Source of the DNA: Chara braunii
Lineage: Eukaryota > Streptophyta > Charophyceae > Charales > Characeae
NCBI GenBank assembly: GCA_003427395.1
Contig: BFEA01000011.1
Span: 7,086,279 to 7,112,605, forward strand
Direction: 5' to 3'
Length of the DNA: 26,327 bases
Shown here one piece after another: positions 8,583-17,179 of this stretch. Position 1 is the stretch's first letter, and the number at the start of each line of letters is the position of its first letter. The notes below the pieces were generated by a model that worked only from the letters and a program-made list of their open reading frames with translations, made no database searches and had not been told where the DNA came from. Made by a program: the position numbers and the translations under genes.

Positions 8583-8639
8583 GTCTTGTGGGTGGTTGCA
8601 GACGCACCATTGTTGTGTTTGACGTGATCTCACTGGTCG

Positions 8640-9060
8640 TGGCTATGAAACCTGCACAGACCATTGGCCTCGCTGCAATGGCAGATAGAACACCGCTGTC
8701 TTCCAACAAATAATTGGTTGATAGCTAGAACGTCCCTGGAGCAAAGAGGGCAAGCTCTCCCATGGTGCAGGTTGTGCACAAATGCGTTCCCTTCCCGGAA
8801 ACGGCCTGAAACAATTGAACATATATTCCTTCAATGTCCGAGAGCACTCTGGCTGTGGAGATGATGGGACAGAGTGTGGGGACAACTAGGAACAAACGCC
8901 CAGTGGCCCTGGGATTGGAAAGCCTTATTGTGCGAAGTCTGGCCGAAGACCCTAATAGACCAGACTGACGAATTCACTGGAAATATGTTTCGAATGGGAT
9001 GCAGGGCGATACTCTGGGCACTTTGGAGACGATGCCGCACCTTTGAGTCATAGAAATAGT
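8640..9060 (+). pseudogene. LINE ORF2 C-terminal remnant (zf-RVT region)
   Basis: The + strand frame starting near 8664 reads a cysteine-histidine module, Cys-Arg-Leu-Cys followed by Glu-Thr-Ile-Glu-His-Ile-Phe-Leu-Gln-Cys-Pro and a Trp-rich tail, which is the zinc-binding region at the end of plant LINE reverse transcriptase proteins (zf-RVT type). After a TGA at 8862-8864 the same frame continues through Ala-Ile-Leu-Trp-Ala-Leu-Trp-Arg-Arg to a stop near 9052. The reverse transcriptase itself is missing, as expected for a 5'-truncated insertion. Its orientation is opposite to the large LINE downstream, and it differs clearly from that LINE's tail in sequence. Confidence 0.7.
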
Positions 9061-9280
9061 GAAATTCCGATTCAATAATCAATTCTTTATTTCTTTGCTA
9101 CTTGTCGTGGAATTGAATTTGTTGGTAGTGAGGCCGTGGAATTTGCAATCGTCGTTTCAAGTTTATTGTGCGGCGGTCTCAGTTGAGAGATGGCTTACCT
9201 TTGGAACTGCTTTCATGCGTCCATCTTGACAAGGTTCATTCCCTTGTTCTTCTTTCCCTATCTCCGTCACTTTCTTTGCT

Positions 9281-10425
9281 GATCAAGAGCAAGAAGTGTT
9301 ACGAACCCGTGGACAAGTTGAAGACAAACGGAAGCAGATGCCGTGCCATCTTCGCCAGCTGCTCGCAGAATTGCACGACGCTGGTTCAGAAGCTGAGCAT
9401 CATGTACAGCCAGTTCGATCTGCATGCTGGAGAGGACGAACCGTCTCAGGCTGAAACTTCTGTTCAGATGCTGGAGACCAGCGGCCGAGTGCAACGATTA
9501 TTGATCAAGGACGGATGAGCCTCGATCATCCTATCGGCGAGCAGTTCGCAAAGATTGCTAGTCAAGAGGTTGAGGAGAAGAAGGGGGAACCGAGTGAAAA
9601 AAGGGAAGAAACTGAACTGAATGAAGAAATTATGGATGACACAAGCAAGCAATTGCAAGCTGTATTACAAGCAGAAGTGAAGAAAAAGGAAGCCTATCAG
9701 AGGCAGCGAAAGGAGGAGCAGCAGGGAAGAAAAGTGGAAGAAATAGAACAAGGACTTAATATTGTTGATTCAGAAATTGATGTGGCATCTGTATTGCAAA
9801 CTATGATGGCTTATCTTGCACACTTGGAAATCAAACTAGACCGCGGCACCGCAGAACTTCAGACGGTGACCAGACTATTGAAAGGAAATAACAAAGTGGT
9901 GCAAAAAGAGTTTGAAGAAGAGCGAAAGGAAGAAAAGAAAGAACCTCAAGAAAAATTGATGAAGGACGGCATTAACTCCTGTGATCCCAAGGAACCTGAA
10001 CCCTCCAAGAAAGAAGAAGGTGCAGAGAAGCCAAAAAGGAAAGAGAAGGTGAAAATGAAGTTGCCATTTCCTTGTAACGGGAAAAGGGAGAAAATCTGTT
10101 GCCATCGATAGCTAAAATCCAGTCCAGTGGCTGAAGATAGTCAAGTAGCCTTCTCCGCTTCCTGTTTGGGAGAAGTAGCCAAGGAATGGGTTCTGTCCAA
10201 GTCCAACGCTGCTGGCTTCGAGGACATTGGTGAGTGGGTGAAAACGATGACATTCTGCAAATTTCTCCAGGAAATTAAGGAGAGATTCTTGGATAAGACA
10301 ATGGCCGACAAGGCTTTCGATGAGCTCACCGCCATTGGACAGAAGAATTGGTCAAGTGTCGAGACCCTATTGCATGAAGTCGATCGTCTTCTGCAGGGAC
10401 CTGGACTGAACCTCAGCCTCTTCTA
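9281..10425 (+). pseudogene. Element B gag (second Ty3/gypsy element), broken
   Basis: A single frame runs from about 9281 through in-frame stops near 9452 and at 10109-10111, and remains coherent to about 10425. It has a Glu/Lys/Gln-rich coiled-coil section (about 9530-9960) followed by a retrotransposon-gag-type domain (about 10140-10420). That domain has Ala-Phe-Ser-Ala-Ser-Cys-Leu-Gly-Glu, a Trp-Val-Leu block, Phe-Leu-Gln-Glu-Ile-Lys-Glu-Arg-Phe and Glu-Val-Asp-Arg-Leu-Leu-Gln. It would form the particle shell of an LTR retrotransposon. The domain is cut off at about 10425 by a LINE 3'-end fragment, and no protease or pol of this element follows. The longest uninterrupted piece with an ATG is 9515-10111. 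Confidence 0.65.
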
Positions 10426-10822
10426 TTCTGGGGGGCATCAGTCCGATTGCTTATCACCGGCAAGCATGAGTTCCAAAGTCCAAATTATTTGTAGGAAAAG
10501 AGGAAAGCCTTACCCTTGTGGCCCTAGACGCCTAACAAGGGAGGGATTGCTACAACCGATCCCTCTTCCCATACCATAACCTGCCCAGGGATACTTCTGT
10601 TGGTCGGGAGGCTTCCTAGCAGCACCCAAGATGGGTCCCCAAGGAAGGCCTGGCCCGGGGGGCCCGGGAGGCTTCCTAGCAGCACCCAAGATGGGTCCCC
10701 AAGGAAGGCCTGGCCCGGGGGGCCCGTTCTAGCAGTCTCGCGGGACCCACGTCCTGTTAGTCACACCATCTTTTCTGTACCTACTGACACTCTTTTAGAC
10801 TTAGATCCTTCACACTTGTCAT
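10426..10822 (-). mobile_element. LINE 3'-end fragment (second copy of the LINE at 12040)
   Basis: From about 10430 the sequence aligns with 12048-12400, the low-coordinate end of the large - strand LINE. Shared blocks include ATCACC-GCAAGCATG, CCCTTGTGGCCCTA, ACGCCT, GGGAGGCTTCCTAGCAGC versus GGGAAGCTTACTGGCAGC, CCTAGCAG/TCTAGCAG and CCTGTTA. Identity is moderate, with several indels. Only the 3' end is present, so this is a typical 5'-truncated copy. It interrupts element B gag at about 10425. The right boundary is approximate, and no poly-A tail or target duplication is clear. Confidence 0.6.
10605..10726. repeat. Perfect 60-bp tandem duplication
   Basis: The unit beginning CGGGAGGCTTCCTAGCAGC occurs at 10605-10664 and again at 10665-10724 with no difference, and the match continues two bases into a third unit. 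The corresponding LINE sequence near 12240 has one copy, so the duplication arose within this fragment, recently enough to be unmutated, or by a collapsed or expanded assembly of GC-rich sequence. Confidence 0.97.
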
Positions 10823-11176
10823 TTTGATAATGAGACTGTAGGAAAGTGGCCCCTCGAAGAGGTCGAGGGAGAAACAAGTGGTGGCGGTGAGTCAGGAAAG
10901 GGTGACGTCACCGCCATGGTGGCCAACAAGGGAGGCACCAACAGAAACGGAGGATTCAAGAGGAAGAGGTCACCTTCCCCCTCTTCTCATGCCAGTTCTT
11001 CCCCCTCTCACCTTGCCCAAGGTCCTGCCAGCTTCACCGTTCCTCCGACTACTGCTTCTTTGCCCCCCCTCCACCTGCCTAATAGAACTCGCATAACCAC
11101 ACGTGGCCACCTGAAAAAGCAAAGAAGAAAAGTTGTTCAGGCGACAAAAAAAAAAAAGGTTACACGAAAACGATAG
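10823..11176 (+). CDS. Unrecognised open frame, Ser/Pro- and Lys/Arg-rich
   Basis: An uninterrupted frame runs from about 10823 (first ATG at 10916) to a TAG at 11174-11176. The N-terminal part is Gly/Glu-rich. Then come Phe-Lys-Arg-Lys-Arg-Ser-Pro-Ser-Pro and a Ser/Pro/His/Ala linker, and the end is strongly basic with a run of Lys encoded by an A-tract. The basic clusters resemble nuclear localisation signals, but low complexity makes that weak. It might be a host exon upstream of the FAM91-like exon, a retroelement gag tail, or chance. I do not recognise it and assign no function. Confidence 0.25.
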   Translation, partial: FDNETVGKWPLEEVEGETSGGGESGKGDVTAMVANKGGTNRNGGFKRKRSPSPSSHASSSPSHLAQGPASFTVPPTTASLPPLHLPNRTRITTRGHLKKQRRKVVQATKKKKVTRKR

Positions 11177-11298
11177 AGAGGGTCTTACTCCCACCACAGT
11201 GCACTGCCAAACCATCGCCCCTGCAGTCTGCTGCTTCCAGCGAGCTTCCCACTATACACTTTCGCCGGTTATTGTTTTTCTAACTACTGTAATGTGTG

Positions 11299-11319
11299 GC
11301 GTGTGTGTGTGTGTGTGTG
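11299..11319. repeat. (GT)n microsatellite
   Basis: About ten GT units lie in otherwise unassigned sequence between the unrecognised open frame and the FAM91-like exon. The whole stretch 11177-11627 carries no recognisable gene and is best read as intron. Confidence 0.9.
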
Positions 11320-11627
11320 GACAGCTACCCACGGTGTCCACTATCAAAGAAGTACTGTAATTGCCTAGCAAACACAGGCCATCCCACACAGTGTTCCAGA
11401 TATACTAATCATCAGAAGGATCATTATGGATTTTAAGATGCCAATAACCAAGTGCCAGCAGAGAACCTTGAATGCTGACCAAGACCAATGATACCACAAC
11501 TCGTTGCTCTCCTCTTTTTTTATTGGAAAAAGATTTTTCTGTGGCGCACACCTGATGATGCTGAAGATTCAGCGCAGTTCTGTGTGGAGGAGAGGTGTCT
11601 GAGTTCGCTTGCACTTTGCAATTGCAG

Positions 11628-11781
11628 AAACTTGCAGAAGAGGAGTTGGCTGTACTTGAAAAAGTGGTCAAGGAAGGGGCAAGCTTGGTGGGTGAGCTGG
11701 ACCTCGACATTGTGAGGAGGCTGTACAGAAGAGGACTAGTTTACTATGATGTTCCTGTTTATAGCGCGGACCGGTTTCAAG
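11628..11781 (+). CDS. Internal exon of a FAM91-like host gene
   Basis: This 154-bp segment encodes about 51 residues with no stop, starting Lys-Leu-Ala-Glu-Glu-Glu-Leu and containing Asp-Ile-Val-Arg-Arg-Leu-Tyr-Arg-Arg-Gly-Leu, Tyr-Tyr-Asp-Val-Pro-Val-Tyr and Asp-Arg-Phe. That matches the conserved central motif of FAM91 proteins, in plants typically Leu-Tyr-x-Arg-Gly-Leu-x-Tyr-Phe-Asp-Val-Pro-Val-Tyr-Pro-x-Asp-Arg-Phe. In animals FAM91A1 acts in vesicle capture at the trans-Golgi with TBC1D23 and WDR11. The acceptor is TTTGCAATTGCAG (AG at 11626-11627) and the donor is CAAG|GTATGG. Entry phase is 0 and exit phase 1, and the leftover G fits the Val that follows Asp-Arg-Phe-Lys in the family. 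No neighbouring exon is found here. It could be a dead fragment, but intact frame and splice sites argue for a live gene. Confidence 0.78.
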
Positions 11782-12039
11782 GTATGGTGTTGGATCTTGC
11801 TGGTTTACTATGGTGTTGGGTCTCCAGCCTACACAAAACAGTAAGGAACATAATTATCAAGTTATATCACCTATAGATTCTATACATCCAGACAGCTGTT
11901 CTTGCTGGGTTATGTATGCTAGTTTATGGATAATGAAGTCAGTGTTTAAAACGAGTATCAAGGAAGAGCTCGGATCCAATTTTTTTGGATTTTCATTTCT
12001 ACTGTTTTTTTTTCTTTAAAAAACAAAAAACAAAAAAAA

Positions 12040-12959
12040 TTGCCCCTTCTGTCGTGGGGAGCTCAGTTCGGTTGCTCATCACCCGCAAGCATGTTTTTAC
12101 ATCTGAAAAGAGAAAGGGGAGAGAACAGACAAGACAGAGGACAAGCCTGTCCCTTGTGGCCCTACACGCCTGGCAAGGGGGGACTGTTTTGGAGCAACCC
12201 TCCCCCTATCCTTAGCCCTTCAGGGGGGTTGCCCTACTGGCCGGGAAGCTTACTGGCAGCAGCCAGTCACGCAGTAGGGCAGCCCTCAGATAGGCAGGGT
12301 GCGGGGGGTTGCTCCTAGCAGCTCCTCAGGCCGCTTAACATCCTGTTACCTGTTTCTAATATCCCTTGCCGCACATAGACCCTACATTACCTATGTCTGA
12401 AGCCCATATCTGGTCCAGCCTCTATTCCGCTGTAGTTACATGTCCACCTCTACTTAACTGTTCTCATTCAGAACGTGTTCTGCTTACACCTTACGTCTAT
12501 ACAAACAACAATAGGCCCTCTTAGACCCCTACCATGGCACATATACTTCCAGATCGTGTTCCGCTTATCCCTACCATTTACACAAGCCATAATAGGCCAC
12601 AGTCCACCCACTTGTTTTAGTAATGTTTCATGTTTTCTATCTTTTTATGGTTTCTTTTAGTATCTCCCATCCAACCCTCGGTTCCCCCCCCACCCCATGC
12701 CCCCATACTTCTTCAATTCCCCTTACTACCCTCTCCCCCTAGCCCCGTAGTGCCCCCTACACCTTCCCCTGCCTCCCCCTCCCTCCTAATGTCACCCTAT
12801 CCTCTATACTAATTGTGGTGTCCAATGTGTTTCATCACACCTCCTACTCATCTAACTATTGTACAAATCCGTTAACTGCCTTTCCTATCCTTCCCCAGGC
12901 TCGTCCTCCTCCTCGAGCCGGGGCATGTGCCGCAACTGGGCAGGGCGGAACTGCATATA
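12040..12959 (-). other. LINE 3' UTR with T/G-rich end
   Basis: After the ORF2 tail, about 0.9 kb shows no protein. In LINE sense it is G-rich around 12800-12680, with runs of four to eight G. The end is (T)8-G-(T)6-G-(T)6 followed by AAAG and nine A (12040 down to about 12005 in + coordinates), so a simple poly-A tail is not directly attached to the conserved end. Its last ~350 bp recur in the fragment at 10426-10822, which supports this being the true 3' end of the family. Confidence 0.6.
12469..12598. repeat. Imperfect 49-bp direct repeat in the LINE 3' UTR, period 81
   Basis: Copies at 12469-12517 and 12550-12598 share CAGA-CGTGTTC-GCTTA at the start, ACAA or ACAC followed by ATAGGCC at the end, and an equal length of 49 bp. 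They differ at roughly a quarter of positions. Both lie in non-coding sequence of the LINE. Confidence 0.75.
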
Positions 12960-14275
12960 GCCTGTACATGGATCTCAAATAATCAGTTGTGGGTATGGGC
13001 CCCATCTTGCCCAGAAGCCTTCCACCTTCTGCGATCCTAAATGGTTGTATCTATATGCACGTCCGCCTGAAGGCAGTTCTGATACATTCCAAAGCCATTT
13101 CCTTATATGCCTGCAGAGGGGTAGCTGTTCCCTGTCAACATCTCTCGTTCCGCAGGGTCCATAATGCCCACAGCACAGCCGCTCGCAGAGTCTCTCCCAC
13201 CATCATAGTTTCCTGGTTTGCCCTGTCCACTTTTACGAGCGTCCTCAAGAGAATAGTTACATCGTCTGTTTCTGTGACCTCTAGCTGGGACTTATCAGCT
13301 AGGTCCTGTGCCCACCATTCCCAAAAGGCTCGGACAGTTGGGCATCACACAAACAGGTGGGGCATAGTTTCCATTTGTCCACATCCTGCGGCGCAACTCT
13401 GGTCCTTATATCAACTTTTAGTTGCTATCCATTGCGCTGTGGGGATTGCCAAGTGATAAATTTGACAAAGCACCCCCACCTGCTTCTGGTCTGGTAATGA
13501 GGCTAGGATAGCACATTGTTGGTTCGATCTCCGTTGACTACACCTGCTGCCATAAATGTCCGGTATCCAATCTCTCTTGACCCACCGTTTCCTCAGTTCT
13601 TCACAGATGTCTATTGGCTCCAACAAGGAGTTGTAGATATTTTTAGTGGTGAGCTCCTGGATCGGCACTGCTCTCCGTAGCATCTTCTGTGCCGTGCACT
13701 TCCACTCCCTTGGATCCCACGTCAGATCCTGGCATCTGGATGCTATCTGGAACAATAGGTATTGCTTCTCACCCTTCCTTCCCCCTTCACACACCGATAT
13801 TGTTTCGATCTCGTCCGTTAAGATCTGCAGTTCCCTTTGCACATCCCCTGGCTCAGCCTCTTGCAGGGGTTCCCCTAACCCTTCGTATCCGTGTTCCCCC
13901 TCCAGCAAGTGACCCATAGCATTCTCCCGTCCAGCACCCGCTCCACCCGGTATATGCTGGCTGGGCTCGGGTCCCCCTTCATCTTCACCCATTCTCCCGG
14001 GGTGATTCCATCCTTTCTCAATATTTCGATCCAATGGGGGGGGATAGCCTCCCTGAGTTCCTTGAGCCTTTGCCGATGCTTCATCCGGCCCTGCAGGGAT
14101 TCCAGCAACTCTTCATCCCTCCGCCAGTCCCTGCAGGCTTCGTCCCATAAGTGTCCCACTTTATAGATCCCTTGCACAGCCCATTTCCAACCGTAGGCCC
14201 TGCAGGGATCCCCAGCAGCGTCGCATATGGCATCTGACATTGCATCTGCACCTTTCTCCACAGAGCCAGTTTTGT
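12960..14275 (-). pseudogene. LINE ORF2, RT-distal region with zf-RVT module
   Basis: This is the C-terminal third of the LINE polyprotein, in - strand frames 14447-13875 and 14034-13411 and beyond. The first part (Trp-Lys-Trp-Ala-Val, Gly-His-Leu-Trp-Asp-Glu-Ala-Cys, Ile-Pro-Pro-His-Trp) and the second (Leu-Thr-Thr-Lys-Asn-Ile-Tyr-Asn, a motif that commonly precedes the zinc module in plant LINEs) lie in different frames, so there is a frameshift near 13900-14000. The zinc module reads Cys-Ala-Ala-Gly-Cys-Gly-Gln-Met-Glu-Thr-Met-Pro-His-Leu-Phe-Val, then a TGA, then Cys-Pro (about 13395-13330). A Trp-Ala-Leu-Trp-Thr-Leu-Arg block follows near 13160. It is not functional. Confidence 0.78.
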
Positions 14276-14279
14276 TGAC

Positions 14280-14690
14280 CATACAGTGCCCCGCTAAAGC
14301 TATCTTCATCAACAACTCTGTGCTCACCACGCTCTGGTACGCAGGGGCAGTGCATATGCCGGGAAAACACACCTTCTGGTATTTCAGTAAGTCAAACAAC
14401 GCTAAAGCAAAAGACTGTATGTGCAGGGTGGCCTGGTACAAGCTCATTCAACCAAGGCGATTTGGGGGGTTGGGCCTCCTGGACCCGCGTTGTCAGATCA
14501 TTGCGCTTCAGCTGCGACATGTGTTATTGCATCTGCTAGGAACGCAGGGGGAGGTGTGGCAAGAGGTCACCCGGTCTCATTTGGCCTACATTCCGCGGGA
14601 TCTGGTGGACCTATGCCTGCTGGGTGACAAGGCAATGGGGCACATTCGACAAAAACACCCATGCTTCCCCTTGCACTCCATACTTTGAGA
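14280..14690 (+). pseudogene. Inverted block of LINE ORF2 (RT thumb-to-linker region)
   Basis: Here the coding sense switches to the + strand: Ile-Asn-Asn-Ser-Val-Leu-Thr-Thr-Leu-Trp-Tyr-Ala-Gly (about 14308-14345), then Val-Ala-Trp-Tyr-Lys-Leu-Ile-Gln-Pro and Gly-Gly-Leu-Gly-Leu-Leu-Asp-Pro (about 14430-14490). In LINEs these blocks come directly after the reverse transcriptase, which is on the - strand on the right flank, while the following region is on the - strand on the left flank. Content is therefore collinear if this ~410-bp block is turned round. Junctions are placed to within about 15 bp by loss of homology. Confidence 0.8.
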
Positions 14691-15950
14691 CGAGCCACGG
14701 CCCCCGTGGCTCGCATTACCATCTGCTCCACACCCCTATATGTCGGTGTCAGGTTCGCCCCAAGGAAGGTCATCCTCTCTTCCTCAGTCACTCTTGGAAT
14801 GTCCCAGTCTCCTGGAAGAGTGAAGTTCAGCGGAAGAATGGCCTTCAACAACTTGTAACCCGGTTGACCCGCGCTCAGTAGTATTTGCTGAAGATCTGCA
14901 GGTCCTCCTTTAAAGTGGCCAGTTGCTGGTCTGCCGGGGCTATTACTGCACCTGAGTCGTCTGCGAATGCCGTTGACTGCAACTCACGAGTCGGTCAGGC
15001 TTTCAAGCCGCATAAGCGATTGTCTTCCTTTAATATGGCATGCATTGATTCTATGTATATGACATGTAGAGCGGGGTAAAGAGGGCATCCTTGCCTCACT
15101 GATCTGGCGACACCGATCTTGTCCGATCTCACTCCACATCACTGTCATGGCTCCTGTCAGTATCTTTCGTACCCAACTGCGGAAGATAGTTCCTATCCCT
15201 TTTTGCACCATCCCTTGCATGAGGAACTCCCACTGAACTCGACCATAAGCTTTCTCTAGATCAATCGACACAAAGTCCTTTCCGCGACCCATGCATTGGT
15301 CTTCCTCTAGGATCTGCTGTGCCAGCAGAACGTTGGTGAGGATCTGGCGGCCTGAGACAAAGGCTGTCTGTGTGCAATCTATAAGCTGTGGTAGCACCTC
15401 CTTCAGGCGGGTTGCCAGCACCTCCGTTCAAAATGGAGATTGGTCACCAGTTTCGCACGTCCACCTTTGCTCTTTTCTTGTACAAAATGATAATGTATGC
15501 ATCTGCAAAGCCTTGCAGAAGAGGGCCAGTCCTTAGCGCTTCGTTGAACGGCGCAGTCAGCAATATCGCAAAGAAATTGCGTAAGTCTTTGTACATCTGC
15601 ATAGGAATACCGTCCAGTCCTGGTGCCTTAAGCTGGGGTAGTTCAGCTATTGCTCTCTCCACCTCCTCTGGACTAATGTCTCTTTCCAAGTTGCACGTGC
15701 TCTCCAAGTCGGATCGCTTCGGAACATGTCTCCAGACCTCGAACTCTGGTTTCCCGGCCATATCAGCCGGTGTCCATTCTTCCTCTTCCGCTAACAGCTG
15801 TCTATAGAAGTCTGTCACGCACTTCAAGATTCTGCGAGTCATGCGTTGTTCTCCCAGCCGTGCGTCAAGGGATGATTCATCATTGTCATAAGCGGTGCCG
15901 TCTTCCTCATACCCATTGAAGCGAAAAGTTTTGTGGCATTCGCTCACCTA
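14690..15950 (-). pseudogene. LINE ORF2 reverse transcriptase domain, broken
   Basis: Reverse transcriptase for target-primed insertion. Motifs on the - strand in order: Lys-Ala-Pro-Gly-Leu-Asp-Gly-Ile-Pro (about 15630-15604), Ile-Ile-Ile-Leu-Tyr-Lys-Lys (about 15490), Gln-Thr-Ala-Phe-Val-Ser-Gly-Arg-Gln-Ile-Leu (about 15370-15338), Phe-Val-Ser-Ile-Asp-Leu-Glu-Lys-Ala-Tyr-Gly with the first catalytic Asp at 15262-15260, Val-Arg-Gln-Gly-Cys-Pro-Leu (about 15095), and Ala-Phe-Ala-Asp-Asp-Ser-Gly with the catalytic pair at 14961-14956. The Gly after Ala-Tyr replaces the usual Asp. Frameshifts separate the first, second and last thirds, and a stop precedes the Phe-Ala-Asp-Asp segment. The domain ends at the inverted block. 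Confidence 0.88.
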
Positions 15951-16214
15951 TTGCAATCCACGATTTCTTCGTTTGCCTCCTCCATTTGATCACTTCATCC
16001 TTCTGCCATTCCCTCCATCCCCTGGCCGCCTCCATCTGTTCCGCCCACCATTCTTCTTCTGTTTGTTACCCAGCAGGTCCCACATTCAGCTCTTTCAGTT
16101 TTGGACATATTCTTCCCCCGTTCTCTGGTGCGCAAGGTGGCCATACCAGGGTACTCCGCAGTTCCTGGTTCGCTGTCACCATTTGGCTCAGCAGACTCTC
16201 TTGTGGACAGTCGT

Positions 16215-17012
16215 CTATCCAATGCTCCCAGAAGCGGACGATTGTTGGTCTGAATTCACCACTCTTGAACACCCATGCTGGTCCGCTCTGGGGGGGTGGC
16301 CTATCTCCAGGGTTCCTACCGGGAAAGTTGCGAGCACCGCAGAGTGGCCTGACGTAGCCATGGGGCTTATCTGGACCCGTTCCACCGTGTTATTGAGGGC
16401 CACCGTCGCCCATATCATGTCCAGCCTGCTTCTGCCGGGATGCCGCACTGGCCCAGAAGGTAAAGACTCTATCCTGCTGGTGCAGTGTCGGAAAAGAATC
16501 TCTGCATCCCAAAGATGTCAGTGTCCACGAGGGCCAGCGAATCTGCACCTCCGTGCCTCAGTGTAGCAGAGTCCAGAATCGGATCTATCACAGAGTTGAA
16601 GTCTCCTACTATGATAATCTTCTCTCCGTCCGGCACCGATGTATGGAGGTGTTCCCACATCCCCTTCGACATACCCATTTCAGACGGGCCATACAGTGTG
16701 GCGACCCTCCATATCTCTTCCCCCCACTGCAGGACTACCCATGCCCATCTTCCCCTCAAATCATAGAACCAGTCCTTGACTTCCCCTCTAAAGTGGGGGG
16801 ATACCAAAATGCAGACTCCCCCTTTCATACCCTGCGCCGGGGCCCAGATCTGCTGCCCCTTCCACCATAGCTTCGGCTCTGCAGCGCTTTCTTCATCAAG
16901 CTTCATCTCTTGCATCGATCTGTTCCGCCTTCCCCTTTGCCGTGAGCTCCCTTCGTTTTGGGGGGGAGCGACTGTGTTCCCAATCCTCTGACATTCCATG
17001 TCAAGGCTGTCA
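16215..17012 (-). pseudogene. LINE ORF2 APE-type endonuclease, broken
   Basis: This nicks target DNA for LINE insertion. The start motif Leu-Thr-Trp-Asn-Val-Arg-Gly-Leu-Gly is at about 17000-16974. Then come Gln-Glu-Met-Lys with the catalytic Glu (about 16915), Lys-Gly-Gly-Val-Cys-Ile-Leu, Ala-Thr-Leu-Tyr-Gly-Pro, the Gly-Asp-Phe-Asn motif (16606-16595), Ser-Arg-Leu-Asp-Met-Ile-Trp (about 16430), and the terminal Ser-Gly-His-Ser motif (about 16350), where Gly replaces the usual Asp of Ser-Asp-His. The stretch between the first two motifs is shorter than usual and out of frame, and another frameshift lies near 16460. The region 16214-15950 continues the interdomain linker. Confidence 0.85.
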
Positions 17013-17179
17013 ACCGATTACATCTTCTACCTCCCGGCATTCACCCCGTCTACACCCTACCTAGTGTATTACCGTATCAAGTTCTCTCCATCCTGTCATT
17101 TCTAACTAACACCTACCCCAACCTATTGTATATTCTTTATGTTGGGCGGGTGCCACGTTTCCTGTGACACCCTACACCT

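Noticed and set aside
15895-16566. 223-codon + strand open frame
   Set aside because: Lies opposite the LINE endonuclease-to-RT linker, where the - strand shows real motifs such as the terminal endonuclease motif. The + strand reading shows none.
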